From contig JARKIF010000014.1 in NCBI GenBank assembly GCA_029378245.1, positions 1,240,001 to 1,304,000 on the forward strand: a stretch of 64,000 nucleotides of DNA. Direction: 5' to 3'. Position 1 is the first letter of the stretch. Each line of letters begins with the position of its first letter. Positions 9,367 through 20,455 of the stretch are shown one piece after another. The notes under the pieces are model-generated. The model had not been told where the DNA came from. It saw nothing but the letters and a program-made list of their open reading frames with translations, and did no database searches. The translations under genes were made by a program, and so were the position numbers. Source of the stretch: Roridomyces roridus. Its lineage: Eukaryota; Basidiomycota; Agaricomycetes; Agaricales; Mycenaceae.

Positions 9367-10133
9367 ATGTCCGAATCCACTGCCCCTACAACGCTCTCCT
9401 TTCCTCCCGATTTGGTACCCGAGATCCACGCCCTCATCCTCAGCAATCTCCTGCACAAAGACCTCCTCCGTATCAAATACATCGCGAAAAAGTGGAAGGC
9501 GATTGACACCGATTGTCGAAAGCGACCCTGCCAGTGCGCTCAAAGTATCAACTTTCAAGAAATCCAGCTCAAATTATAGCGGTGCGCTGCGACGAGGTAT
9601 CTCAAAGGGTACACGACAACGACGTTGTTGACTGGCAGGTCCAACCCGGCAGTCAGCCCATGACGGTTGTTTCTTCCTCCCTCTTGTTCTGCGCGGTCCC
9701 AGATGGGGGGCTTCTCTAGATGTGCCCAGCATTGCAGCGTATGAGCTGGTCGTTCAGCCAGACCGCGTCGAAGGCGGGTATCTATCTCCGTTCCGAGGGC
9801 TTTCCGTCACTGGCGTCGGCGGGCGTGCTAGACGACCTCGCAACCATCCGCCGTCTGCACTTTCACGCGGTCTCTGGACTACCATGAGGATGGTATTACT
9901 GTGAAAAACAGCAAAGGGATTACAGTGCTCGACATACTGACCCGGCTAGTTGAAGTGTCGGTGCTCGTTTCATTCTCCGTCTTCCTCTGTCCGCACATTA
10001 CAGGCCCAAGAACCCGTCGAAGAGGATAAAGAGACCCTCCACGACACGACACGATGGGGGGCCACATCTTCGAGTTTCTCTTCTTTGACGCGCACGGGGA
10101 CCAAGCTACTCGCAGTTCAATGTTGGCTCCTGA
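9367..10133 (+). pseudogene. F-box paralogue 5, several indels
   Basis: The promoter block and start (MSESTAPTTLSFPPDLVP) are normal. The F-box begins EIHALILSNLLHKDLL, but after KKWKAID a roughly 10-bp insertion (ACACCGATTG, around 9508-9517) shifts the frame, followed by further indels near 9530. The expected exon 1 donor is changed (TATAGCGGTGCG). Exon 3 begins ATGTGCCCAGCATTGCAGCG and keeps the family pattern, but a deletion in the conserved ATIPAVHTF segment near 9850 breaks the frame again. The tail (TGTTGGCTCCTGA) still aligns with other copies. A decayed copy of the same sub-type as copies 2 and 7. Confidence 0.
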
Positions 10134-10280
10134 ATCTATTGCATGTATCCTTCGCAAATCGCCCAATCTACATTGTTCTTTCTGCTTCGGGTCGTGGCTG
10201 CACGTTCGTGGGAAGCCAGATGTCCAAGACCGCGGAACGCAAGAGTTTTACATAAAACGCGACTTGTTATTGTTCACACC

Positions 10281-11037
10281 ATGAACGAATCCGCTGCCCC
10301 CACAACGCTCACCTTCCCACCCGACCTGGTGCCCGAGCTCCATGCACTCATCTTGAGCAATCTCCCGTACTTTGATCTCTTGTGTGTCAAATGCGTCGCG
10401 AGAAAGTGGAGGGCCATCATCGAAAGTGACCCGGCACTCCAAGTCCAAACTTTCAAGAAAGCGACCTCGGAGTATAGAGGTGGGTTGACAGCATATTCTT
10501 GCGCCAGTCTGAGCCAACGTCGACACAGACAACGGCGTGGATGACAAGTGCAGTCAAAAGGAGAGTGAGCCAGTGACGGTGGGTTTTCTGGCCCTGCTTC
10601 TGGCCGTCGGAGCCTCAACATGGGTTTTCAAGATGCACCCTGCACTCCAGCGCGTTAGCTTCTACTTCAACGAACCCATTTTCAAGATGATATTATACGA
10701 CGCGCCGGTGGTGTCGGCGGGCGTGCTAGACGACCTCGCAACCATCCCTGCCGTCCACACGTTCAAGATATGTTCGGATATGGATGAGGACGAATCTTGG
10801 GGCGGGTTTTCATTCAATGTGAAAAACAACCAGGGTATCACCGTGCGCAACGTTCTCACCCAGATATACAAAGCGTCAGTGTCCGTGTTATCTTCCCTTT
10901 CATTCGCATCTGACCCGATATGGCGCAGGGGTAAAAAATACGCCGGAGACCTGCAGGACCATGATCATTATGAGGGCTTGGATGGTTTGAAGCGCACGGG
11001 TACAAAGTTGGTCGGGGGCATCGTGCTGACGGGATGA
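10281..11037 (+). CDS. F-box protein, array copy 6
   Basis: Model: exons 10281-10479, 10529-10578, 10633-10874 and 10929-11037 (600 nt, 199 residues). F-box: ELHALILSNLPYFDLL, VARKWRAIIESDPALQ. C-terminal domain: MHPALQRVSFYFNEPIF, SAGVLDDLATIPAVHTFKI, VKNNQGITVRNVLTQIYKAS, then GLDGLKRTGTKLVGG. It is closest to copy 4, sharing LYDAPV and the WGGFSFNVKN segment, and has an intact frame where copy 4 is shifted. Likely an SCF substrate adaptor. Exon lengths sum to a multiple of three and all introns are 49-54 nt, so the model is well supported. Confidence 0.
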
Positions 11038-11367
11038 AACTTTTTGTATGCATTTTCACGAATTGCCGATTTTGTTTCTTGTCTTGAGCTGGGGGTGAGT
11101 GCCAGTGTCAACTGAAGGAGGGTCCGACGGCGCGGGTGACTCGTAAGATGGCGGGGAGGCGGTGCGATTCCCACTTTTTGGATGCTTGCCCGCCTTTTGT
11201 TCAAGTTCTGCACCAACGTCAAGCCGACTTCAAGCCTGCCTCTCTGGCGATACATTCTCGGATCTGCTGGAATGTAGTTCAACATGCCCCCATCCGTGAG
11301 AAGCAAGACGTCGCAAGGCAGATTTTACATAAAAACGCGACTTGTTCTTTGCCACCATCTTTCCACC

Positions 11368-12148
11368 ATGACCGCCGAATCCGATGCCCCTGCAGCGCTC
11401 ACCTTCCCACCCGACTTGGTACCTGAACTCCACGGGCTCATTCTCAGCAATCTCCCGTACGAAGACCTCCTTCGCGTCAAAAGCGTCGCGAAAAAGTGGA
11501 AGGCGCTTGTCGAAAGTGACCCTGCGCTCCAAGTCTTGACTTTCAAGAAATCCAGCTCGACGTATAGAGGTATGGCCACATTAGGTTTTCTGCGACGAGT
11601 CTGAAGGGGTACACAGACAACGGTGTTGACAGCAAGGTCCAACGCGACAGTCAGCCGATGAAGGTCCCTTTTACTCCCTCTTTGAGCGTTCCCGCTTGAG
11701 CGTCGTCTCTAGATGCACCCCGCATTGCAGCGCATGAGCTGGATGCTCAACCAGCCCGCGTCCGAGGCGGAATTCTATCTCCACTCCCAGGACAACTTGT
11801 CACTGGCGTCGGCGGGCGTTTTGGACGACCTCGCAACCATCCCCGCTATCCACACTTTCCTGATCTCTCTGGGTTATGGGGGTGCTCCGATTATTGTGAA
11901 GAGTAGCAAAGGGATTACAGTGCTCGACGTACTGAACGGGCTAGTTGAAGCGTCGGTGTTTTCTGGTTCACTCTCTCCGCCACCCTCTGACCGCTCATTG
12001 CAGGGCCGAAGAACCCGTCGACGTGGGTGAAGATGGAGAGCCCATCCCCATGTACGAAGCAATGGGGGACCACATCTTCTACGAGGGATTCTCTTCTTTG
12101 ACGCGCACGGGGACCAAGTTGTTCGCGATGCTCGATCGTGGATCTTGA
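11368..12148 (+). CDS. F-box protein, array copy 7
   Basis: Model: exons 11368-11569, 11617-11663, 11713-11951 and 12004-12148 (633 nt, 210 residues). F-box: ELHGLILSNLPYEDLL, VAKKWKALVESDPALQ. C-terminal domain: MHPALQRMSWMLNQPAS, ASAGVLDDLATIPAIHTF, VKSSKGITVLDVLNGLVEA, EEPVDVGEDGEPIPMYEAMG and GFSSLTRTGTKLFA. This copy is the key for the family model: its last intron is 52 nt, so reading through destroys the frame, and splicing from a GTCGGT donor to GCAG restores it. That non-consensus donor recurs at the same place in most copies. Confidence 0.
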
Positions 12149-12316
12149 AGCATTCTTGCCTGTATTCTCCACGAGTCGCTACATTGCTTTTTTCTTGTTC
12201 GAGTCGTGTCCCAGATCGCCCTAAGTCTAGAAACGTTCGTGAGAAGTGAGAACCCTCGAGGCAATAATTTTACATAAAAACCGCGACTTGTTCTTCGCCA
12301 CCATCCCCGACGAAAG

Positions 12317-13129
12317 ATGACTGCCGAATCCACTTCTACAACGCTCGCCTTCCCTCCCGACTTGGTGCCCGAGCTCCATGCACTCATCTTGAGCAATATC
12401 CCGTACTTTGACCTCCTATGTGTCAAACGCGTCGCGAAAAAGTGGAAGGCGATTATCGAAAGCGACCCTGCACTCCAAGTCCAAACTTTCAAGAAAGCGA
12501 CCTCGGTGTATAGAGGTGCGGCTGTGGTCTAACGCCAGAGTTTGAAACCAACAAGTGAATAAAGACAACGGTGTCGTCGAAAGGTACAACGCCAACACAG
12601 TCCAAGAGGAGAGTGAGCCAGTGACGGTGGGTTTACTGGCACTGTTTTGAAGCCTACCTCAAGATTGGTTTTCCAGATGCACCCGGCACTCCAGCGCATG
12701 GACATGAGGTTCGGCGATCCCATTTCTGAGATGAAATTGTTCTACGACGACGACACCCTGACGATGGCCTCGGCCGGTGTGCTCGACGACCTCGCAACCA
12801 TCCCCGCCGTCCACACGTTCAAGAGCGCTCTCCATGATGATGAGATTAGCATGGAGGCGTTTTCGATCAACGTGAAAAACAACAAAGGAATCACAGTGCT
12901 CGACGTACTCAACGGGATCGTCCAAGAGTCGGTGTTGCTTTTGTCTTCTCTGCTCGTCGCGTCTGACCCGGTATGGCGCAGGGCTGAAAAGCTCGTCTAC
13001 TCGTCCGAGCACGGAAAGATGGTCCCCAGGCACTGGGTGATGTCGGACTCCTATTACTACTACAACGGTTTCGGCAGTCTGAAGCGCACGGGCACTAAGC
13101 TGTTTGCGCTCATCGGCCTGGAGGGATAA
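12317..13129 (+). CDS. F-box protein, array copy 8
   Basis: Model: exons 12317-12515, 12565-12626, 12677-12927 and 12982-13129 (660 nt, 219 residues). F-box: ELHALILSNIPYFDLL, VAKKWKAIIESDPALQ. The C-terminal domain has MHPALQRMDMRFGDPISE, ASAGVLDDLATIPAVHTF, VKNNKGITVLDVLNGIVQE and GFGSLKRTGTKLFALIG. Copy-specific insertions (SSEHGKMVPRHW, YYYYNGF) lie between the last two motifs. The promoter core is 12268-12280. Shares the GDPISE sub-type with copy 10. Good support from the exon sum and motif order. Confidence 0.
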
Positions 13130-13498
13130 ATTTCTTGTGTGTATTTCGCGAATCGCTGAATTTGTTTCTTGTGTCCTTGACTCGTGAGCTTGATTCGATT
13201 CCCTTGAGGATAGCTGAGCGCTCCCAACGAAGGAGATTGAAGATTGTGGCAGTCGAGGCCGGCGTCAGCTCGAGGAGGCTCCGACGGTCTTCGAAGTCTT
13301 TGGCGGTGCGTGAAGATGGTGGAGGAAGGCAAGGCGCGGACCAAAGTTCCGATTGTGGATGCCTCTTGTCTTCTGCATGCACTTTCATGAACTTCAGCTT
13401 CAACTTCAAGCCCGGCTGCCTGCGCCGTTGGGCTGCGAAACCATAAAATGCGCCTTGGCTCTTCGCCCTCGTCTCTCACTACCTTCCAGCACGAAGAA

Positions 13499-13740
13499 AT
13501 GAACGGATTGGCGCCGGAACTGCACGCGACCTCCACGTCAAACGCGTTACAAAAGAGTGGACGCAATTCTCGAGAGCGCCCCTGCGCTCACAGTCCAAAC
13601 ATTCAAGAAGACGAGCCCAGCTGTATCGGCGTTGCCGGATTCCAGCAGCAGTAACACCAACTTTTTTCTGTGATTTGGACAACTCGGACACGGCCGACAA
13701 CCTGGACTCTCTCTTCCCGCTCGAGTGAGAGTGATTCAAT
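13499..13740 (+). pseudogene. F-box paralogue 9, large internal deletion
   Basis: The promoter remnant (CCATAAAATGCGCCTTGG) and MNGLAPELHA match copy 11 (MNDLPPELHA), but about 45 bp covering the centre of the F-box are lost and the rest of exon 1 is out of frame. The exon 2-like sequence (CCTGGACTCTCTCTTCCCGC) is still recognisable to about 13740; no exon 3 follows. A clear relic of the copy 11 sub-type. Confidence 0.
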
Positions 13741-14353
13741 CGGGTCGAGCTTGTCCGTATTCTCTCGGAACATCTCATTCACATGGTCGCTCCAGAAGCA
13801 GTCGTTCTCCGGAGGATCGTAGCACCTTGAATGGCGGTGATGACCCTTCCCTGTCCGAGGCGCGCGTTCACAACCTGCCTCTTCCCGAAAGACGTGTGTC
13901 TCGTTCACGAATTCGTTCTCTACGGCCCACGCGGGATTCGCTCCAGGCCGAGCATTCGAGTAAGCCATCACTCTTGAAACACGGTTTTTCTAGTGTGATA
14001 CCGACATGAGCTACCTCTCTACCACATATCGTTATTCTGTATATCTTGAATGATCCTCGGAAGAAGACTTGAGAATGGGTCTGGGATAGACTGGCCTTCA
14101 TCGTCTCGAGAGCACCGGCGAATAAGATGGTCGGACACTCTCGCTGAGCTTGAGAGGAAGATAGCGAGGAGGCGGCCCGGAAATCTGAGACTTCCCCAGT
14201 CCCCGTTTCGATGCCTGCCGAGCTCCCGAGCTCTTGTCTTTGCTCTGCCATTTGAGTTGTTCGATGTTTCGGCTTGAGATTCAACTTAGAGGGTCGGCCA
14301 TCATTGTTCGGCACCCGCGTCGCGTCGCGTCAAGACGCGGCGCGAGGCAAGAA
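13741..14353. other. Unassigned spacer after broken F-box copy 9
   Basis: Minus-strand frames of 122 and 148 codons (13603-13971 and 13868-14314) overlap here, the second beginning MPNNDGRPSKLNLKPKHR, but neither has a family signature I recognise. This could be a fragment of an unrelated gene that replaced the C-terminal exon of copy 9. The promoter of copy 10 starts at 14354. Confidence 0.
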
Positions 14354-14401
14354 TTTTACATAAGAACGCGACTTGTTCTTCGCCACCACATCTTCCACAC
14401 C

Positions 14402-15230
14402 ATGGCCACTGAATCCATCCCTACAACGCTCACCTTCCCTCCCGACTTCGTGCCCGAACTCCATGCGATCATCCTGAGCAAGCTACCATACTTGAATCTC
14501 CTTCGTGTCAAACGCGTCGCGAGAAAGTGGAAGGTCATCATCGAAAGCGACCCTACACTCCAGGTCCAAACTTTCAAGAAAGCGACCTCGAAGTATAGAG
14601 GTGGGTTTACACCAGGTGTCGGCGCGATCCTGAAGGAAAGTGGACACAGACAACGGTGCCATCGACCCGTACGATAGAGTCGAAAAGGAGAGTGAGCCAA
14701 TGACCGTGGGTTTCTTGCCACTGTTTCTGCACGTCGGAACCTCACAGATTGGTTTTGAAGATACACCCAGCCCTCCAGCAGATGACCCTCGAGCTCGGCG
14801 ATCCCATCTCCGAAATAAAATCATTCGACCTTGACGACTCCTTGACAGTGGGCTCGGCGGGCGTGCTGGACGATCTCGCAACCATCCCTGCCGTCCACAC
14901 GTTCAAGATATCCGCGGGTATGGAAGAAGAGGGGGCCGGTTTTTCGATCAATGTAGCAAATAGCAAAGGCATCACTGTCCTCGATGTACTCACCGGGATC
15001 GTCAAAGAGTGGGTGTCTGTTTCGTCTTCCTGCTATCCACGTCTGACTCCGTATGGCGCAGGGCCCAGCGACTTGTCTACTCGTCCAACGACTGGAAGCC
15101 CGTCCCCAGGTGTAAAACCATGGGGATCTATACTAGGTTTGAGGGTCTGGTAGATTTGAAGCGCACCGGTACCAAGTTGTTCGCTAATGGAATGAAGCGT
15201 CTTGTACATAGTATGTTCAAGAATTGCTGA
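14402..15230 (+). CDS. F-box protein, array copy 10
   Basis: Model: exons 14402-14600, 14650-14705, 14761-15008 and 15062-15230 (672 nt, 223 residues). F-box: ELHAIILSKLPYLNLL, VARKWKVIIESDPTLQ. C-terminal domain: IHPALQQMTLELGDPISE, GSAGVLDDLATIPAVHTFKIS, VANSKGITVLDVLTGIVKE, GLVDLKRTGTKLFANG. The stop used by other copies just after this motif is out of frame here, so the protein runs 14 residues further (to FKNC). Same sub-type as copy 8. Intact, probably functional as an SCF adaptor. Confidence 0.
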
Positions 15231-15730
15231 ATCTGTTTCTTGTCTTGATTTGCCATTGACCTGAGCTTCGACTGGCTTCGAGATAGGAGAGGGCTCGCGG
15301 GAGTGGGTGCCGGCGTCAACGGTGACGCTGGAAGAGGTCCGACGGTCCAGCTGGGAGTCGTTGGCGGCGCGCAAGAGACAAAGGCAAGCGGTGCGGACTG
15401 ACAGTGAGACTTCCGTTTTTGGACCACTCAGCTCCCTGGACCCTCTCTTCTGCACGAACCTCAACTTCAACCCAAACTCCAAGCGTTGCTGCCTGCGCTG
15501 CCTCTCTGTGCAACCTCGGACTCGGCGAACCGTGGTTGGCTGTTTAACGTTTAACACGTACGGCTCCCATGTCACCAGATCTGAGAACCGAGTAATTCCG
15601 CGCCAAGCATCCACCTAAGCATTTCGACCGCCGCATCCTACCCTGGGTCCTTCCATTGGTCTACGCAATTTACATAAAATGCGCCTTGGCTCTCCGCTCC
15701 TCGTCTCTCGCTTCATTCCAGCACCAAGAA
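15231..15730. other. Spacer before F-box copy 11
   Basis: No gene is supported between copies 10 and 11 apart from the promoter core ATTTACATAAAA at 15668-15679. Part of the stretch (about 15290-15500) resembles the downstream flank of copy 8 (13250-13420), which shows that the duplication unit includes 3' flanking DNA. Confidence 0.
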
Positions 15731-16442
15731 ATGAACGACTTGCCACCGGAACTGCACGCACTCATCCTGGGCAACCTCCCGTACTATGACCTCCTCCGCG
15801 TCAAACGCGTTGCGAAAAAGTGGAAGGCCATTGTTGAGAGCGACCCTGCGCTCCAAGTTCAAACATTCAAGAGAACGAGCCCAGTCTATATAAGTACGTA
15901 CTGCCGCACTTGGACGCCAAAGTTTTGTGAATGACCCGCGCACAGGCGACAATCCAGACTCTTTTCTTCTACTCGAGTGCGAGAGTCAACCCATAAAGGT
16001 GGGTATCCTTCATCTCTTTCCACAACCGCTCATGAACGCCCTCTAGCTGCATTTAGCACTCCAACGCTGGGACCTGGACTGGAAGATCGGCGAGCCCATA
16101 TCCGACGCGAAATTCATCTTGTTAGACAACACCGCCGTCCCGCTCACCTCCATCGGTGTATTACAGGACCTCGCGACCATCCCCGCGGTGCACAGATTCA
16201 CGATATCTTTGGGTCCAGATCATGCTTCTCCCAACAAAGTCGTGGAAAACAGCCAAGGGATCAGGGTACTCGACGTGTTCGAGGGAATACTGAGCTGGTT
16301 CAGAGCTGAGGAACCTGTGGAGGGTGAAGATGTTGAGTACGACGCTATAAGGCGCCGTATCCTCTACTTTGGCTTCTCCTATTTGAGGCGGAGTGGGACC
16401 ACACTCTTTGGTAGACTCTTGCTTGTCCCAGGGAAAGAATGA
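15731..16442 (+). CDS. F-box protein, array copy 11
   Basis: Model: exons 15731-15893, 15946-15998 and 16047-16442 (612 nt, 203 residues). It starts directly with MNDLPPELHALIL, without the acidic/Thr lead of the other copies. F-box: LGNLPYYDLLRVKRVAKKW. The C-terminal domain is LHLALQRWDLDWKIGEP, SIGVLQDLATIPAVHRFTIS, VENSQGIRVLDVFEGIL, GFSYLRRSGTTLFGRL. The last intron present in most copies is absent, as in copy 1. The final, diverged member of the array; the gene beyond it is on the opposite strand. Confidence 0.
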
Positions 16443-16565
16443 GAACATACATTTCGATTAGGTCAACTATAGTACATTACGAGCTACTCAAAAGACTAGA
16501 GATACATTTCAAGATCGTCGGCAGTTTATATGTGGATGAGATGTAATGCAGAAATAAATCAAAGT

Positions 16566-19500
16566 TCAGTGTATGGCAGCACGCGCAACCTTGGCCTCCT
16601 CCTCGTCCGCCTCCACCTTGGTGTCCGCAAACGCCTTCTGGATCACGGACAGGTACATGCTCAGCTTCCACATATTCCCAATCGTGAGGTTGACGTTGTC
16701 AAACGCGAGCGCTACGACGGGATCCCGGACCGGAGCGCCGTAACCAGGCGGCGGGCGGATGCCGGAAGACTCGATGGGCGGCGGCATGCGCGGATAGCGG
16801 GCGGAAAAGTGGGTGAGGAGGACGTTTTCTGCGTTCATCCTGCGCGCGGTGTCGATGGCCTGTCCGACCGTGCTATGTGCCTTGCAACGCGCCATCTCTT
16901 CCTCGCCGTCGCCCATCGTAGCTTCGTGGATGAGAAGAGTCGCGGCCCATCCGCCGCGGACCAGACTCTGCGTCGGGAGCGTGTCGCCGGAGAAGCTGTG
17001 CTTGAGATCAGCAATGTTCGAAAGTGAGAGCAGGCACGTACACGATACTCCAGCCGTCCTGGCTGCGGATACATACTCCATAGCATTTAACTTGATGAAA
17101 GACGTCGATGGTAGCGAACCTCTCGAGGCCTAACGCAACACACAGACGCATGCCAGCAGCCACAGACCTAAGTAGCGTCCGTCAGAAACGATGCCTCGAA
17201 TGGAAGACAATCACATACCGCTCATAGTCCGTCCAAGGTTCCGAGCCCTCGATCCGCCACATCCCCCGGTTGAGATACTCGCCCGATCGCTTGACGTGCA
17301 AGGCATCGCTGATCACGGTCACCACCCCATTCGGGTCGGTCAATCCGAGATCTTCAATGTCCGCAAGCTCACGGAGGTAGAGATGGAGCTTGTGGACGCC
17401 GACGAGGTACAGGGGCTGCATCGCACGGGGATTGAGCTGTATCGCAAGTCAGAATGGCATGGTATTTGGGAAGAAGGGAAACCGACCTGCCGCCGCTTGA
17501 GGAGAATCTTGGCGACCCCCGCGTGGTGGTCGCCGTGAATGTGGCTGACGAAGATGCAGCGCAAGTCCCGCAGGACGTCGTCTACCTCCGGACCAAAGTG
17601 ACGAGCAAGCTGGCCCCAGGTCCCTTCGCCCGCATCCAGGAGAAGCGAGCCTCGTCCAGGGATTCTAATCAGCGTGGAGGACACTGCGATGATAGAATTA
17701 ATTCCGAGAACAATCCAGAGGTGATATCATACCATTGCGCGAAGACGTAGGTACTGCACTAGCCGTGCCGAGAGGTATAACGACAACATCGGAGCCCTTG
17801 GATGTCGTCGGAGCCGTTCCATTGGCGATACGTTCTTCGATCTTGGCCCGGACATCGGTAAACTTTTTCAACAAGGGCGACGAGAGCATGAGAAGATGGG
17901 GGTGGCGCAACGCTGGGTGGAAACAGTCCCTGCGCTCCCAAGGAAGGCGGTTGTACTCGGGGAAGGCACCGGGACGACTGCTCATGTGGAAGGTCGATTC
18001 CATGACGACACAATTGGCGGGGAGACCAGGAATTACTATTGTGGGGCGTCAACAAAGGAGGACATGGGAGAAGGAAAGTTGCGCACCAGATAACTCTCGT
18101 TGGGGCTTGAGAGAGTAGTATGGGATCGGGAACATTACTGGATCCAATTGGTGCAATCGTAACTGATTAAATGCAGCAGTCGTAAAAGTAACTGGGTCGG
18201 GGCCACACTCGGGCGAAGAGATAACATGCTGTTCGAGACGTCAATACAAGCAGACAAAGGAAGAAAACCAACATACATGAGCGTTGGCCGGGAATCCGTT
18301 CATGAACTCGATGTAGCGTGGATCGTGAAGAACGCCTTCGCCAACAAGATGAAAGACGGTTCGAACGACAGTCTCGGAGATATCTTCAGGGCGCGATGAG
18401 CGTAACTTTGCATAGAATGGGGACTGCGCGAAGGAGTAGACGATGGAGTTGATGAATGCCGGAGACGGGATGTCCAAGACAATCATAGCCTAAAAATCGT
18501 CAGCAACCGTCAAAAGCGACTGGACGAACAACTAACAGGTGGAGTTTCGGACGGCCCAATGCAGTCATGAGGATGTACGACCTTCTCAACGGTCATATCG
18601 CCCTCCTCGACGGTGACGGTGACGCTTTCGCCCTTGGTGAGGGCAGAGCGCTGGTTGACAGCTACACCCAAGGCGAGAGACTTTTCGACATCGAATTTGC
18701 CTCGGATCGACGGACCGACGACGACGTATGCCGATGTCGGGGCAGCACCTGTACCAACAGACCAGGAGGGAGTGAACTTGGGGAGTTGGTGGTGATACCC
18801 GGCGGGGATCCTGGGTCTGCTGTCCTTGTTGTCGTTGTCGTAGAGGTCGCACTACACGAACGTTAGCCAAATCTTTTTCAAAGTAAGAATCACGCACCTC
18901 TCTGATCACTTGTATGCCGTCGGCCTCGGGCTCCTCTTCGGGCGTTTCTTCCGGGCATCGTTTGGGTCGTTTCTGACGCGGTGCATCCCTATCCCTACAC
19001 TTCTTCTCGGGCGGCGGTGGAAGGCCAGTCGACGGGAACATATGTTTGACCATCAACCGGCGCCACTCGTCCGCCAATTCACCTTGGAGTTTTTCAGCCG
19101 AAAAGCCGGGCTCGGCCATCAGATCGCTGAGAGATTCGTCGACGGGACTGGGTTCGCGTTTGCGTTTGACAGAACCTCTCGGGGTGGAAAAGTGGGTGGT
19201 CTCCTCGTGGCAGACGGTAGAGTCGAGCGATGCTGCATGCGAGTCGTCCAAGATGGGGATGCTGTAGACGGTCAGGTTCTTGTCCTGATAGGTGGGATTG
19301 GGCGACGAGGAGAGGTCGGAAGACAGAGCGACTTCTTTGATATTGACGGCCATGGATTCTCTGTGAGCGTGTCAGAGCTGGCAGGGTCAGAGACGGACAA
19401 CGCGCCTGTAGATATAAGAACGCATCGAAGCAATGGTGTGGAGCAGCCCGGGCGGCCCAACGACATCGAGGGTGTGCATCGACTGGTCCGCCGAACACAT

Positions 19501-19765
19501 GAGCATCCCTGGAGAGCGTTAGCATCGAAAACAAAATGAAAAGAATCAAGTTGGTACCAGCAAGACCACCTGCACGCTGGGCGCCGACCTGAGTCAGAAA
19601 AAAAGCGCGAGTCTTCTTGCCATGGGAGCCCTTCTGGGTGTAAGCACGGTTAGAGTTCTCCGCGACGTTGAAGATGTATTTTGCGTTGGCCTGGTCGATA
19701 TTGACGACAAGGGAAGGCTGGGTGTCGGTAGTCGCGCTCGTCACAACAGAAACAGTCCAGCTCAT
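16566..19765 (-). CDS. TRZ1: tRNase Z (long form), tRNA 3'-end endonuclease
   Basis: A multi-exon gene starting at ATG 19765 and ending at 16566. The N-terminal half has the degenerate beta-lactamase fold of long tRNase Z (PSLVVNIDQANAKYIFNVAE, VGAQRAGGLAG, DVVGPPGLLHTIASM) and the exosite-side segment (AYVVVGPSIRGKFDVEKSLA). The C-terminal half has the active site: VIPLGTASAVPTSSRN, the zinc-binding FVSHIHGDHHAG at about 17560, SGDTLPTQSLVRGG, ATLLIHEATM and LLTHFSARYPRMP. The enzyme cuts 3' trailers from precursor tRNAs in nucleus and mitochondria. A Ser/Glu-rich, basic linker (KRKREPSP) lies between the halves. Zinc ligands look complete. Confidence 0.
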
Positions 19766-20455
19766 GGCGGTCGAGGAGGAAGAAACAAGTGGTTAGGGCC
19801 CCACTTTTATACTGACAGTCCATATCCGCGACAGAGAAGAGATTTGGGCCGAGCAATGCCAGTTTGAGATGATGGTACACGTACTAAATTGCTGAGAAAC
19901 ACTTGTAAACAAAAAATCGACTCGGTTTCCTTTTTGGGTGACAGAGGAAGAGGTTCTGCGAGGTTCTGCGAGGTTCTGCGTGTTTCTGCGCTGTGTCGGG
20001 AGCTTGGAGCGAGCAGGAAACGCGAGCATCAGTCTCGAACAAAGGTGGTGTTTGCCCATCAAAGAAATTCGAGACCATTCTGTTCATCCTAGGAGCTGGG
20101 ACGTGCAAAGAGGACATGCAAGAGACGCTGCTCAAGAGGCGCGACTTTCGCGACTTGAACGCGAAGATGGTTTGAAGCAGCTTTGATCGCGTTTGCCGAC
20201 GGCCAACACGTCTTTTCCTCCCACTCTCATCATTGTTGCGCCTCCGACGGACCTGTGCAGCCCCACATGCAGCTCTTCCGCCACGTTCGGGAATGAAATT
20301 TGAAAGGGCATCTGTCGTCGCCGATCCCGTAGTTCCGCACCGCTTGGGCTTGGCGCGGTACTCCACAGACGGCATGAAATCCCCGGCGTTATGTACTGAC
20401 GCGGTTATAAAAGCCGCCGTCGGACAGTAGTCTCGACATTCCTTTCAACTCTCCA
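19766..20455. other. Divergent intergenic region, tRNase Z / AA7 oxidase
   Basis: A shared upstream region of 690 bp. GAGGTTCTGC is repeated in tandem about four times at 19951-19991. A TATA box (TATAAAA, 20406-20412) lies about 45 bp before the ATG of the oxidase gene. No coding region is supported. Confidence 0.

Larger units (their letters stand above)
4913..15679 (+). promoter_or_regulatory. Shared core promoter block upstream of each array gene
   Basis: A block of about 45 bp lies immediately before the start codon of nearly every copy: GCAA, then TTTTACATAAAA, then CGCGACTTGTTCTTCGCCAC. The TTTTACATAA core sits at 4913-4924, 6744-6754, 7687-7697, 9320-9330 (as TTTTACGTAA), 10246-10257, 11323-11334, 12268-12280, 14354-14364 and 15668-15679; copy 9 at 13499 keeps only CCATAAAATGCGCC. 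ATAAAA at 30-55 bp before the ATG may act as a TATA element. Conservation outside the coding sequence suggests common regulation or very recent duplication. Confidence 0.

Noticed and set aside
12659..13033. 124-codon minus-strand ORF across F-box copy 8
   Set aside because: Antisense shadow of the conserved C-terminal exon; similar shadows occur in the other copies.
19951..19991. CRISPR-like short repeats GAGGTTCTGC
   Set aside because: Directly adjacent 10-11 bp units without spacers; a simple tandem repeat in a eukaryotic intergenic region.
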